Source: Maea johnstoni
Lineage: Eukaryota; Annelida; Polychaeta; Spionida; Magelonidae
NCBI GenBank assembly: GCA_963942565.1
Contig: OZ012699.1
Location: 28,884,631 to 28,948,630, forward strand
Reading direction: 5' to 3'
DNA: 64,000 nucleotides
Under the pieces are notes generated by a model. That model was not told the DNA's origin and ran no database searches. It saw only the letters and a program-made list of their open reading frames with translations. Both the position numbers and the translations under genes were made by a program. Every line of letters starts with the position of its first letter. Within the stretch, counting starts at the first letter, position 1. Positions 13,201-25,367 of the stretch are shown in pieces.

Positions 13201-14548
13201 TCACGGAATTATTTATATCATTTTATAATATGCTATATCTAGTACCTTAGATTTAAACAATTAGATATTTTGTGGCAAATATTGACACAATATCAACTCT
13301 TAAAAGATACACTTTGTTACAGTTTGACGACATAAGTACTTCACAAAATGTAGTTTTGTTGGCCAATTATAATTTAGAAACTACTTTATGATGGTTCTCC
13401 CAACCATAAACCTCGTAGCCTCAAGCCCAAAACACATTGTAGCAGCGCAGCGCAGAGTAATTCACACAGCAGCTGCAGTGTTTTGCTGCAGCAGTTTGAA
13501 TTGCTCAGTATTTTGCAAGGTAATATCTGGTTATCACCTCATAATTATTGCCTTGCCCTATTTGGATTGGCTGAAGCCTTGTAGCGTTATTGCTGCCAGC
13601 AAAATATTCCTCCAGAGAATACTTTGCTGCGCTGCGCTGCTCCAGTGTGTTAAGTTTGGTCCAAGGTAATATGACCAAACCATATTTTGCTGCGCCGCGC
13701 TGTGCTGTGCTACGCTGCTCAAGTGTGTTTTTGGCTCCACAAATTAAGTAGGGCTTTACAAATATTTGCAATAGTGTGATGGCACGAGACGAAGTTTGAC
13801 ACACACTCTGAACTCAAGCTCAGAAAATGTGATAATGGAAATAACTTTTGAAAACGTGGTTGGGGGGAAATTAAATCATAAACTTTTTAGTCTACATATT
13901 CAATATATCTACCCCTGTACCTGGTTTCGAATGGTCAACTTTTTGGAATATTACGGCATGGCTTAAAAACCTTCTCTTATCAAATGCAAAAAAGGAAACT
14001 AAATAAAAACAAATGCTTAACCAATTTTTAGTCTGCAAAGTTCCTAAAAGAGGACAATTGTGATGCTCCAACATAGTATCATGACAAATGTAATGTATGT
14101 TTTGTAAATACAAATAATATTATTATAATTCGTTCAATACATATATTGCGCCTTTGGTAGTTGGGACTTTTTTCGACGTCTAACACCAGTCGGATACTTG
14201 CTATGCAAATTAGTTGTTATCAATACCCCACTCTTCCCCAGCAAGAGTTGCGTATCTATATTATGTATATCTCTAACTTTACATTGATGGGTTACACAAC
14301 AAAATATGACAAACAATTATCAGCCCCTACTTTAAAGACACCCATTTGTTATTTCCAATATGTACTTCTATATTTCTAGTTCTAAAAGGAATAACCTGCT
14401 CTCCATTTTCTTCTTTGCCTGCGATTCAGTGCTCGGACAATACTGATATGTATATAGAAACCTTTGTAACAATCGATAGTTTCTGAGAGGTGCTAACATG
14501 TTTACTGCAACCCGAAGTGCCAATTTTGCAATCACACAAAACAATATA

Positions 14549-14712
<164 letters not shown>

Positions 14713-14966
14713 GAGATAAGACAATGAATGTGTGTTTTCTGCTTCTTAGCAGCCACCGTTATCTGGTATAATAGGGCCGACTCCTCTGATGTGAGTACCC
14801 AAATGTTCGGTGTAATGTTGTCATTGCATCGAGTACGGAACTCCCATGGTGGCACGAAGTGTGAAGGAGTGTGAAGACAGTTAGAACAAGAGTGGAAAAT
14901 TCACCTACAATCACTATCTGGTCTTGATTCTGGTTGGCATATTCTTAACATACACTTACAGACGAC

Positions 14967-16488
14967 ATGGAAGAAGTTACTAAGGACGTCGAAGCTTGCG
15001 CGCACGGTCCGTGCTGTAGATGTAAGGATCTGCATCAGATGCAGAAAGAGAAAGAACTGTGCGACCTGTCAATACAAGTGCAAGGAACAACAATCCATGT
15101 TCATCGTTTCGTCATGGCAGCTGGATCTCAGTATTTCAGATCTCTCTTCAACAGCGGAATGAAAGAGTGTGCCTCAAATGTAGTGGACTTGGACTGCTGT
15201 TCTGCAGAAGTTATGGAAAAGATTGTTGCATACCTATATGTTGGAGAAATTAAGCTAGGAAATGGTGATGTCATTGAAATTCTCAAAGCTTCTGAGTACC
15301 TTCTCTTGTCAGCCCTTAAAGAATTGTGTGAGCAGAACATAGTGAAAAATATCAAGTCGCATGATCTATTCCCTTTAATGCAACTGGCTGAAGATTACTC
15401 TCTTCCGAAACTTCACAAGGCTGCTAAAAGAATCCTGTTGGCAAACTTCACTCCCATGTCTCAAAGGAGACCAGATTTCCCTACTCTCTCCCTGGCTAAC
15501 CTTAAAGACATTGTGGGTGATGATGATGTTCGGGCTACAGATCTTGACCTTTTGGATGCGGTTTTAGTGTGGACAAGACATGAAACTGACTCGAGAGTGA
15601 CCTTCCTTCCAGAATTGCTCAAATTGGTCCGCTGGGGGAACATAGACAATGAGATGATGGTCAGAAAGATGGGCAGTGAGCCTCTCTTGCAACTTCCTGA
15701 ATGCAAGGATGTGATGATGCAGGTACTGCAGACTGTGGTCTCTCCATTGCTGGCCTCGGATGAAATGTCACAGATCCTGCAGACTCGCAGGGGAGCACCG
15801 CAGGAAGTTATCATGATAATCCCAAAGACAAATTCACCGACACACTCAATTTTGGCATACTTCACCAATGAGAACAAATGGTGTGTAACCACTTTGGGTA
15901 TTAGTTGTGTTTATTCAGATCAGCGAAAATGCCAAGATCTACAAGCAGCACAGCCAAGAAACTCAATCCTCTGCATGAATTTGGAAGAAAGGAGTTTTAG
16001 TTTTCGTGAATGCTGTAGAGGATACTGGCTGAAACTTCGTGATTGTCTTGAAAATGAGGGCATGGTACCTGCGACACCCCCTATAACTAATTTTGATAGG
16101 TATTCGAACTTGAACGAGGACTGCATGTTTGTTGTTGTCAAGGACCACCTGTATGTGACAGGACTAAGACACTCTCATCACGTGTCGCTCCTCTCCAGAC
16201 GAATGTACTTCATTCACCTCTTGACTGGAGGCCACAATCAGTGGCAGGTGACTTCTCCAATGCCGTATGTGTGCTATCGCCTTATGGAAATGTTTGTTCA
16301 TGAGGGAGACCCAACCACGGTTTTTGTCTTCGGCATATGCATCGCCAAGGACAATGAGATGGAAGACATGTACATCCTACAATGCTATGATGTAGAAAAT
16401 GCACTGTGGACAGCATTCACGGTTGCTCAGTGGATGAAGGAGCATGTCTATCAATTCTATTTCAAAGGAGATGTGTTGCATTTCAAAG
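14967..16488 (+). CDS. BTB-BACK (kelch-like) protein, copy A, exon 1
   Basis: Exon 1 encodes 507 residues. A BTB/POZ domain spans residues ~22-124, with the DLSIQV strand and the HVHRFVMAAGSQYFRSLF core. A BACK domain follows at ~128-235 (KSHDLFPLMQLAEDYSLPKL). The remainder is a divergent kelch-like region, for example MYFIHLLTGG near residue 413, without regular kelch GG repeats. Members of this family usually act as substrate adaptors for CUL3 ubiquitin ligases; that role is inferred from the family. The N-terminus has a cysteine cluster (CAHGPCCRC, residues 11-19) missing from copy B. The start at 14967 is in good context (GACGACATGG), just after an acceptor-like CTTACAG, so an upstream 5' UTR exon is likely. 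The unspliced frame runs to a TAA at 16506-16508. AAAG|GTATTC at 16488/16489 is a better donor, because it joins the frame to exon 2 at 18620. The spliced product would be about 601 residues. Confidence 0.9.
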
Positions 16489-16504
16489 GTATTCAACAGC
16501 TTTC

Positions 16505-16719
16505 CTAACCCTTATAGTACTGGTGGCTAATTTGGCTAATACAAAATGATGAAAAAATCCTAAAAAAACTCACTGAAACCCTGGCATATGGGTACTCATC
16601 TGAGAGTGTTCAGAGAGAGCTTTCCAATGAATACCAACTTGACAGGGTTTAGATGGTATTCAAAAATCTTTGCCTCCTTGTGCTTTGGACGAAAGTAGCC
16701 TCAGCATTGGAAGGGTTAA
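16505..16719 (-). mobile_element. TTAA-type MITE (family 1) in BTB intron
   Basis: A 215-bp element runs from CTAACCCTTA to GGAAGGGTTAA. Sister copies lie at 18900-19108, 24992-25205 and 42339-42546. Its TAACCC / GGGTTA ends and TTAA site match piggyBac-like non-autonomous elements. It lies 16 bp inside the intron of copy A and is absent from copy B at the matching point, so it inserted after the duplication. Confidence 0.85.
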
Positions 16720-16945
16720 GATTTGATAGTCATCACTAGAATATTTTGAATACTTGGGCTTGACAGTGAGACTTGTCTGGGCATCTGGTGCAATTATGGG
16801 TATCGTTTTGGCAAAATTCTACATGCATTTATAAATGTTTGCTGGTTCACTTTTTTGATCAATTAAATGATTTCATCACAGAGTTGATCAGACATTTTAA
16901 TTCATCTTTATGTATGTAATTAAGAAAATGAGACTGCATTCTTTC

Positions 16946-18085
16946 ATATACATTAGAACTAGTTGACACCCACGGGACTGACCAGTGTCCACTATAGAGG
17001 GGTGTCCATAATAGAGGGGCTGTTGTGACTGACTACTAGCTGCGAAGTGGACATAATTTTGATCTGCGAACCAAAATTTAGTATATAGAAAATATTATAT
17101 TTAAATTTGAACCAGCTATTTGATGCTTTGAAATCTATGAAGACTGAGCGGATGCCTTTTTTCATAAATTAGAGGTCTTAATTCTGCCAAATTGAGGCCT
17201 TTTTTTACTGGAACCACTCTTAAAACTATCCTGTCCACATGTGCATTGCTGTCTAGTCTTTTCCTATCAGGGATATCAATATATTCAAAAGTGCCCATGT
17301 ACTGGGTTTCCCTTTTGATTACACTTGAAATAGAAGACTTGTACAAGTCATATATAGCACATCAATTTCTACAGCTGAGTGTTTCACGGTCCTCAAGCAA
17401 AGATCTGTTCAGATCAAGTCTAAGCTTTACCCTTTTCCCATCCACCATGGTGTTGATCAATCTCTGAGTTTACTACTTTGCCAAATGCTCTATACTTGGC
17501 CTGAGTGAAACAGACAAAGGCTTGACCCAGGAACTCGACTAGGAGCTGTCCAGCTTGTCTTACTTCGACAGGCAGTTTCTTGAAAAAAAACTTTTGGGGC
17601 AGGCAAACCTTTCTGTGAAGGATTATCAATTTTGACTTTTTGAGGTTAATGATCAAATCTTTTACTAACAAACCACCTTCTTAGCCTTGAATGAAGTGTA
17701 AATAGCCCCTTATTGACACAATATATTATTAATACTAGGGTGGCAAGTTGGGAATCTTACTGAATAAACAAACCCCCTTTATGTGGCAATGGTCTGAACT
17801 AAATAACCAAATGAGTGGTCCAATGTCCTTATGTAGTTTTGAACACTGACTTAAATATGATAAATAAAAACAAAGTAATGGCTGATAGCTAGATGCCCAT
17901 GGTGTTGCCAACCTCTTGGTTTTATAGTTAAGAAGCACATTGACAACCAAAAAGCTGAAGGGTGCAGACTTCAGAGGAAGGTGAATGTCCACTTTAGAGA
18001 GGTTAGAAAGTGGATTTTGGTCCATAAACATTGTCAAAATTAGAGGGATTGACCACATAAGTCCACAATAGACAGGCTCCATTAT
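16946..18085. mobile_element. Probable pogo/Tigger-like DNA element in BTB intron
   Basis: The two ends carry related inverted motifs. GTGTCCACTATAGAGGGGTG with GTCCATAATAGAGG lies near 16985-17023, and AGTCCACAATAGACAGGC lies near 18060. In copy B the same start reads CAGTGGAACGCCTCTC (51561), the terminal style of pogo/Tigger elements. Copy B keeps the left end and the part matching 17130-17345 but has lost about 1.1 kb (copy A 17360-18500). No intact transposase is visible. Confidence 0.45.
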
Positions 18086-18129
18086 ATGATGAAGAAGAGG
18101 GGAAATGTTTGTGACAGAAAAATGCTAAC

Positions 18130-18213
18130 TACAGGTGAACCTGGATATGACGGACTCAATGGGACCAGGAAAATTGGTCGTACAGTGGTCCGTCATATCC
18201 AAGTTTACCTGTA
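18130..18213. mobile_element. Short pogo-like palindromic MITE
   Basis: The element runs from TACAGGTGAACCTGGATATG to CATATCCAAGTTTACCTGTA. It is about 84 bp with near-perfect terminal inverted repeats and a TA target. Longer relatives lie at 20591-20769, 20984-21162 and 56725-56903. Confidence 0.8.
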
Positions 18214-18619
18214 TTGTGAGGATTTCGATAATAGAGAGGTTTCACTTCACTTTCCGAGGTTTCACTGTAAATTAATGTGAAATTATGTAAACTTACTGTG
18301 ATGCATTTATAAGAACCAGGTATGTGATTTGCTCCGATCTCTGGTTTCTGGCCAATAGCCTATGACAAGTACTCATATTGCCCAGAAAAGGTCTACAAAT
18401 TATTTTATCACATTTACTGTTATATCATGTCTCTCATGATATAACAGTAAATGTGTATGAATATTATATGACTGAAATATTTGCTTAGACCCTGTTTTAA
18501 CTTAATTTGGGGCCTGGGCTGACCCTTAATTCAAAAGATGAAGAGTCATCCATGTATATAGTGAGGTAGTTAATGCAAGAGTGCTAGTAATGCATAGTGC
18601 CTGATTTTATATATTTCAG

Positions 18620-18903
18620 TTGGTGATATCCACAAGTTCTACAGCATTCAAGACAAGGTCTGGAGGGAGGGGCAGAAAGAGGGTGAATCTACTCCATACC
18701 CAACTCCACCCTTGAGAAGAGAACAGGCTACCCAACTAAGAACCCTCAGAGGGGAGGAGTATCTGTTCAGTGGGAACAAAGCTGTCAAGTTCTGCCCAGC
18801 TCTGAATAATTGGACGTGGCTTGTTCCACCACCTCTCAGAATTAGGGAGGCTGTGGCCGTCAGAGTTCTCACCTCAGAGAGAGATCTTGTTACTCAAACT
18901 TAA
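18620..18903 (+). CDS. BTB-BACK protein, copy A, terminal coding exon
   Basis: The exon follows an ATATTTCAG acceptor. It starts in the phase needed after AAAG at 16488, giving a junction residue V followed by GDIHKFYSIQDKVW. It adds 93 codons plus the junction and reads like the last kelch-type blade (NKAVKFCPALNNW, then PPPLRIREAVAVRVL). The paralogous exon at 53988-54277 conserves acceptor, phase and frame, which supports a real exon. The copy A frame ends in DLVTQT then TAA at 18901-18903, and that TAA belongs to the TTAA end of a MITE (18900-19108). Copy B ends DLVTPLGY followed by TGA. The copy A C-terminus was therefore rewritten by insertion. I infer the exon from sequence alone; no transcript is available. 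Confidence 0.82.
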
Positions 18904-19108
18904 CCCTTCCAATGCTGCTCCATCAAGGCTACTTTCGTCCAAAGCACAAGGACGCAAATATTTTTGAAAACCATCTAAACCCTATCATGTTGGTATCCAT
19001 TTGATAGCTCTTGCTGAGTACTCTCAGATGGGTACCTGTGTGCCAGGGTATCAGTCATTTTACGTTTTTTGCATTTGCCAAATTAGCCACTACCAGCATA
19101 TGGGTTAA
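18900..19108 (+). mobile_element. TTAA-type MITE (family 1) at the BTB stop codon
   Basis: The element runs from TTAACCCTTCCAATGC to CATATGGGTTAA, about 209 bp, in reverse orientation to the intronic copy. It begins inside the last codons of copy A exon 2 and supplies the TAA stop. Copy B is uninterrupted here. Further insertions follow directly (a family-1 end at about 19189 and the element at 19203-19879), so copy A carries about 1 kb of inserted DNA between 18896 and 19930. Confidence 0.85.
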
Positions 19109-19202
19109 AATTGTGCGTGAACTGTTTGCTGTTTCTCACCACTTCCAAAGGTACTGGATCATGTATCATACATTTTCCTAACCCTTTTGTTGCTGGTGGT
19201 TA

Positions 19203-19879
19203 AAGCCCTGGTCACATAAGACGAAGACCTCCGTGCGGCTGATTGATCGCATGCGTTCAAAGTGCCGTGAACAGGTCACTATCCTCTTTGCGTGAAGGAT
19301 GCACGGCCACCTTGAAGAGGCCTTAAGGAGGCCTTCCTGTGGCCTCACGGTCCTTATAGAATAAAATTAACATTTATTCTTTTAAAGAATGCCGTGAGGC
19401 ACTCTCAAGGATCAGTGCGAGCGCCGCACGGCCTTGAAAATTGCCGTGCGTCAGACGCTCAGTCAGTAAATATGCATAGGATGGACGGGAACGTTCCTAT
19501 TAATGTACTATCCTCTTTGCGCGGAGGATGCACGGCCACCTTGAAGAGGCCTTGAGGAGGCCTTCCTGTGGCCTCACGGTCCTTATAGAATAAAATTAAC
19601 ATTTATTTTTTTAAAGAATGCCGTGAGGCACTCAAGGATCAGTGCGAGCGCCGCACGGCCTTGAAAATCGCCGTGCGTCAGACGCTCAGTCAGTAAATGT
19701 CTGTAGGAAGGACTCGGACCGTAGACTCTCTACGATCCACGACCACTGAGTTTGGACCTCACAATCTCTACGGTTGAGGCCAACTCCTTGACGCACTCGC
19801 AAGGCAATGCTGCGATCGCCACGGTTTTCGGCCGCAAACAGACTGCACGGCGGACAGATGCCTTATGTGACCAGGGCTT
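19203..19879. mobile_element. MITE with CCCTGGTCACATAAG termini
   Basis: Terminal inverted repeats AAGCCCTGGTCACATAAG and CTTATGTGACCAGGGCTT bound a 677-bp GC-richer element. Inside, a 229-bp block starting ATCCTCTTTGCG (19281) is repeated in tandem at 19510. No coding capacity is seen and the superfamily is not recognised. It sits inside a family-1 MITE fragment and is absent from copy B. Confidence 0.8.
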
Positions 19880-20590
19880 GATGTGGACAAAAAATAATTT
19901 GAAAGAATGTGAAATCTGACTGGAGCCATTGGACATTGGTTTTCATCTTGTATAATCCACCAGTGGGGGCATCCTTTGTCTTAACTCTACATTATTTTCA
20001 GGTATTGCAGACTTTATGTCTTGGTCAAACCACACTTGTTTCCATAACATAAATGAATATCAACTACCTGTGATAGGAGCCTGATAAATAAATGGTGGAT
20101 TTTACATAAGTCGATGCCCTCAGAACTCTCCATTACCTGATAACAATGGAAACCTCATCTTCGTCTGGGTGTCCATTATTATCAGGACAGTAATTGAGAG
20201 TTCTTTGGGCATTCACTATTACATAGTACTTGGTACATAGTCTTAGCTAGCAGGACGTCCAGGTGTCATTTGAACACCCAAACCCTCAAACATCCCCCAC
20301 CCCCCTGGACACCCAATCAATTTATTTTGTGACTGTTTTCTAAAAATGTCAATTTAAAATAAATAATTGAAATTTGTCACCTCAATATAATTCCTATGAC
20401 ACTGACACTGAATAAGGATGCTATGCCTTATTTCAATTAGTAAATATATGTTTATGGTTATAATCTGAGTTTATTGTGATCTCAGTTTGAGAAAGAAATT
20501 GCCGTTTTTGGGCACCCAGTTTCTAAATCCTAGCTAAGACCCTCATTTGGCAAGAGCTTTCCAGTGAGTACCAACACAACAGGGTTTAGA

Positions 20591-20769
20591 TACAGGCGAA
20601 CTTGGATATGACGTACCACTGTACGACAGACTTCTGTCTATGACGGACGATATGCTTGGTCCCAGTCCCATGCATATCAAGTATGTGTCATATGTATATG
20701 GTGGATTTTGCATATGACGGACCAATTTTCCTGGTCCCATTGAGTCTGTCATATCCAAGTTCACCTGTA
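20591..20769. mobile_element. pogo-like MITE inserted at TA in copy A
   Basis: The ends are TACAGGCGAACTTGG and CCAAGTTCACCTGTA. Copy B reads straight through the empty site (TTTAGATAGTTGTCAT near 54888), so the target was TA and the insertion is younger than the duplication. Confidence 0.85.
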
Positions 20770-20837
20770 ATTGTCATATATATGTGTGTGGTTTTTTGCC
20801 TCAGTTAAAGTAGATGTGGCATTACAAGGGAATATTG

Positions 20838-20900
20838 GGGCTGCCCGGATGGCCCGGTGGTCAAGGCATTGTACCCTGATTGGTATTGGATTTGTATCAG
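20838..20900 (+). repeat. tRNA-like SINE head (possible)
   Basis: GGATGGCCCGGTGGTCAAGG resembles the A-box half of a leucine-type tRNA. The copy B counterpart (54966-55010) reads GATGACCCAGTGGTCAGGGC. No matching B box or acceptor stem follows, so this is a fossil SINE fragment rather than a tRNA gene. It predates the duplication. Confidence 0.35.
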
Positions 20901-20983
20901 TGACCTAATGTAAACATAATCTAACACAATACAAATAGAGTATTTCTAGATATATTTGAAAGGGTATTGTTCATTCTAACAGA

Positions 20984-21162
20984 TAAAGGTGAACTTGGAT
21001 GTGAAGGACCACTGTACGACAGACTTTTGTCTATGACGGACGATATGCTTGGTCCCAGTCCAATGCATATCAAGTATTCGTCATGTGTATACGACGGATT
21101 TTGCATATGACGGACCAATTTTCCTGCTCCCATTGAGTCTGTCATATCCAAATTCACCTGTA
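20984..21162. mobile_element. Second pogo-like MITE in copy A
   Basis: It belongs to the same family as 20591-20769. It runs from TAAAGGTGAACTTGG to CAAATTCACCTGTA. Copy B has the uninterrupted sequence ATCAGGTACAACAGC near 55117, giving an empty site. Confidence 0.8.
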
Positions 21163-21204
21163 CAACAACATACCATCATGATATGTGTGTAGTATTGCTT
21201 GTTT

Positions 21205-21990
21205 TCAAGATGTTGTGTCAAACTATGTGTCCAGACTTAAATGGGAGTGGAGGAGAAGAGCTAGGGTACTAATGAGTTACCTTTAATTCTATGTCTCACT
21301 ATTGTCAAAGGTGCTGAACAGTGTGAGATTTACATTACAGCCTGGATCCTAAAGACATTGTGTCGGGGAAAAGAGGTAGGGTACCATTGAGTTACCTTTA
21401 ACTCTATGTCTAAGTACTGTCAAAGGCGCTGAAGAGTGTGTGATTTTCTTTAAGCCTGGATCATCAAGATATTGTGTCTTACTATGTGTCCAGGCTTGAA
21501 TGGGATAGGAGGAAAAGAGGTGGGGTACCTTTAAGTCTTTGTCTCAATACAAAGGTGCTAAAGAGTGTGAGATTTTCATTATTGTCTGTTTTTCAAGATA
21601 TTGTGTATAACTATGTGTCCAGACCTGAGAGAAGATAAAAAGGTAGGGTACATTTGACTTACCTTTAACCCATTAACACTCAGTGCGGCCAAAATCAGCC
21701 TGATGATTTTGAGTGATGATTTCAAGTGAAAGCAGAGTTGGGAAAATATTTGAAGGAGGAATGTTGATGAGAACATTACCAACAACTCTCCTTCAAATAT
21801 TTTGTAAAATCATTCTCATTTCCGAAGTTATCATCAAAAGTATCATAGATGCAGACGACAATATCCAGAGAAACTTGTAAGCATTAATGGGTTAATTTCA
21901 TATCTCAGTTCAGTCAAAGGTGGTGAAGAGTATGAGATTTTCACTTTTCACTTAAGTCTGGATCCTCGGGAAATGTGACCTTGAATCCAG
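21205..21990 (+). repeat. ~130-bp imperfect tandem repeats, copy A
   Basis: Units share ACTATGTGTCCAG, then a GGAAAAGAGGTAGGGTAC block, then TTACCTTTAATTCTATGTC and GTGCTGAAGAGTGTGAG. The unit start recurs at 21223, 21482 and 21611, with decayed units between. The same array lies in copy B at 55140-56220, so it predates the duplication. Confidence 0.75.
21665..21895. mobile_element. TTAA-type MITE (family 2)
   Basis: The element runs from TTAACCCATTAACACTC to AAGCATTAATGGGTTAA. Copy B shows the empty site CCTTTAATTTCAT near 56100, which fixes the target duplication as TTAA. Confidence 0.9.
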
Positions 21991-23089
21991 GAAAATGGGA
22001 CACCCTTAACTCATGATAATAATATCATTAATATTTGGTCCATATTGCCAAACATTTATGGTAGCCTGGTTACTACACACAGGCATGCAACATTGTGGAA
22101 GCAGTTTATAGTGTCTTTGCACCTGAAAGACTTATAAGAGAGTCTACCTGGTAGTGAAGAAAGGAAAATTATCTTGGTCTTAGTTATTCATTCATTTATC
22201 TTTACTATTCATCATTTACTATTGTGTTAACCATGTTTGTTTTGCAAGTGCACAAGAGCTGTTTTGTATTACTAGTACTTTTGGTGTTATGTACTAATAT
22301 GATTTAACAAAATGGTTGCATCGTACATTGATATTGGTCAGCCTGGAGACGGGATAAGTTTGAGGATTTAGAGTTTGAGATTAATGGTCAAGCGACCTAG
22401 TTATCTATACACAATTAATTAACATTTACGAGTTGTATCATCTTATTTCCTTTACAGTAGGTGCATTATTTAACAATTATTATCATAAGGTCCCCAGGTT
22501 TCTTACTACCTTGTCACATGTATGAACTTTTACGCCGAGAGTCGTAGTCAATAAATATACATTCATACATTGATCTGTTTAAGTATTTGGTCTGTATTGT
22601 CAACAGTCTGGTTGTTTTTGGAACTAATAAGTTTCAAAGATGATTCAGCTCATTCAGAAATCTCTTTAAATAATACAATGATTTTGTAATGGAACTATTG
22701 GTGAAAAACTTTATTTTTGACTATTAAAGATAGCCTTAAAAATCACCATCAACTAATTATATGTGCATACTTTGTATTGAGCCTACATGTTTCCCTTGTT
22801 TCTTATTGAACTACCTAATGCAGGTTTGTCAATTTCTATGTACAGTAAGGAATTAATATATTTAGGAGTTGTGATGCTTATCAATGTATTTTTGTTTGGC
22901 CTGCCTATGAATATTTTTGTACTGATAAATCAAACTAAATTTTTATAGTCATGACTATGGGGCTATCTATTATGTCTAGCTTACCTATAATATACAAGAA
23001 TACACGCTTGCGTCAATATTATAATCTGAGCATCTTACTTATTGTTCTGTAATCTGACAACTGCAGATGTTTCTACTGGGGATGGAGAG

Positions 23090-23307
23090 TTAACCCATTC
23101 ATGCCTGAAGACCCCTTTGACTGGATCTATGACTTTTTAGATTATCACTGGAATAAAGTGCAGAATCATTAAGTAATTCAAAAGAGAGTTGTTGATTTGT
23201 CTCTGATAAGCATTTTTGAATATTGATTTTCCTAAACAAGTTTTCAATATGAAAATATCACTGAAGGAACCAGGCCTTTTTGGCAGCTACAGGAATGAAT
23301 GGGTTAA
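23090..23307. mobile_element. TTAA-type MITE (family 3)
   Basis: The element runs from TTAACCCATTCATGCCTG to CAGGAATGAATGGGTTAA, 218 bp including the TTAA duplication. The terminal inverted repeats differ from families 1 and 2 beyond TTAACCC. Confidence 0.85.
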
Positions 23308-23954
23308 GGTCTTACGGCAGAAATTTGTTCAATTTTCATAAAACTTGGCATCAATGACGAACAGAGAAGTTATCTTGAAATGAGTTTTATTCATGGGGTA
23401 CGGTTCTACAGATATCTGAAAAGATATGCAGGTTATAATATATTAAACTCCAAAGTTGGTTTCTTTCTTTGGGCATGTTATCCCTCCAGAAATACTGACA
23501 CTGCTTGAAATACTGATCTGCATTGAGGAAAGCAATTTAGCTGGTATATGGGATTAATAGGGCACCATCATGAAATTAAAGAATCAGGGTTTTCTCCAAA
23601 AAAATAGTTGGTTCAAAATTATTGTTTGATTTTGACTGAAAATATTCTTAACATTCTACACAATGCCCTTAACAAGAAGACATGCACAATATAATAGGGG
23701 TTAGTTTTTGAACCACCTGAGCGAATCTTTGTGAAATGGGCCTTTTTGGCAGAGTTTGTAAAATTAAGCAGAAAATCACCAAATTGGTATATACCATATT
23801 TATCCAAGACACTGAATAGCAAAGGTACTCCTTTTATAGATAGATGAATGGTCATACATGGTTTCTGCAAAGCAGGATGTGACATAGGAAGCTTCTCTAA
23901 ATGTATGGTGAGTAACCTACTGAATACCATCTGTATTACGAGCCAGTGTGCAAT

Positions 23955-24366
23955 TAGTGGCGTCATTGATATGAAATTTTAGCGATTCGATTAATTGATA
24001 TATTATTTGATTCGATTCGATATGCCGTAAGATGCTCATAGGCCACAATTATTTATAGGGATGTCATTGATATCCCTTTATTTTGGTTGGATACCCTGTG
24101 TCTTGGCCATATGCCTGAGTAAAGCACACCATTCCTTCCAATTTCTCTTTCAAAAGCTATAGAAAATACTTCAATATTTAGTCAGAGTTTCACTTTGCAT
24201 TAGTTTAACAGGAAAATGTCTGGGAAAAGTGTATTTTTTCATTAATAATCATACGTCATTATTGGTGTACAGAATATTGATTATTTAGATTTGATACCCA
24301 ACCATTCGATTCTATTTAATTGACAAAGTGAAAATGTCGATTTATCGACTATCGATGACATCCCTT
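23955..24366. mobile_element. hAT-like MITE with 8-bp target duplication
   Basis: It is flanked by TGTGCAAT on both sides (23947-23954 and 24367-24374). The termini TAGTGGCGTCATTGATA and TATCGATGACATCCCTT form inverted repeats of the TAGGGATGTCATCGATA type. A close sister is at 55224-55647. The TAGGG-type ends with an 8-bp duplication fit the hAT superfamily. Confidence 0.85.
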
Positions 24367-24991
24367 TGTGCAATATTAACATACTTGTTTGATAAATGAG
24401 ACAAAGAAGAAATATCAACTCCATAGGTTATGTAATAAAGACCATTCCTTTTCAAATCTGCTTTATTTGTTTCTTAATCTTGCTTTGTATTTTGTCTGGG
24501 TGTATGTCCTCTTGAGCAGGTTTTGTAAATAAAATAAGCAATAAAAAATTGTGGTCCTATTCAGGTGAGCTCTAGCAACTAAGTTGAAGAAAACTTATAG
24601 TTATAACACCAAGACCACAGGGTTTGGATAACAATTGTTAGAAAGGGTACAAAAGTGCTGAACTAGGAAATGGGTTATTTTGAGTGTGTCACCAGCATCA
24701 CAGACTTGAGAGCCCATTAACAAGCGTACTCATATTAGAATCATAATGAAATAATTAAGTCATAGATGAGATAAGCCATTGTCATAAGAACTGTATTTAA
24801 TCATTTGAACGGACTATATCCTAACAACCACAAGTTCACTGGCAATTTTCTCACAAATGCATGTCATGAGCATGTTGGTAGTTTGTACATTTTTTGCTCT
24901 TTTTCAGTCGTTTACATAACATTTTTTTCAATCTCAGTGTGTTCCACCTGAAAATGTTGCTATGCCCTATTTGGCCATTTATGTTTCTCTC

Positions 24992-25205
24992 TTAACTCTT
25001 ATGCTGTTGGTGGCTAATTTGGCCAATCGAAAATGATGCAAAAAACTTAGAATAATGACTGAAACCCCAACATTTGGGTACTCATCAGAGAGTTCTCAGC
25101 GAGACCTATCCAATGAATACCAACATGACAGTGTTTAGATGATTTTCAAAAGTTTTAGCATCATTGTGCTTTGGACAAAAGTAGCCTCAGCATTGGAAGG
25201 GTTAA
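24992..25205 (-). mobile_element. TTAA-type MITE (family 1)
   Basis: The element runs from TTAACTCTTATGCTG to CATTGGAAGGGTTAA. It is a near-complete sister of 16505-16719 in the same orientation. Confidence 0.85.
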
Positions 25206-25367
25206 AGTCTACTTACTACCAAACCCTTGTGTTCAGTGCAGTTAGTACTATTTGTAACATATCATGTCTGAGCAATAGAGCTGTAATGAGGTGTTTTATT
25301 ACCAGTTGCTTATTTCGATTGGACAGTTGTATTTTGAGTACTGCTTTATCGTATGTAACGTCAGACA

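Larger units (their letters stand above)
22917..24991. other. Noncoding interval between duplication and gene region
   Basis: This is AT-rich unique sequence apart from two mobile elements (23090-23307 and 23955-24366). The open frame at 23619-23966 on minus has no recognisable domain or codon signal, and I do not call it. Confidence 0.55.

Noticed and set aside
13388-13804. Overlapping frames on both strands in CTGCGCTGCG-rich DNA
   Set aside because: Low-complexity repeats yield open frames in several registers. There is no conservation in copy B.
20838-20880. A functional leucine tRNA gene
   Set aside because: Only an A-box-like half is present, with no B box, anticodon arm or acceptor stem pairing.
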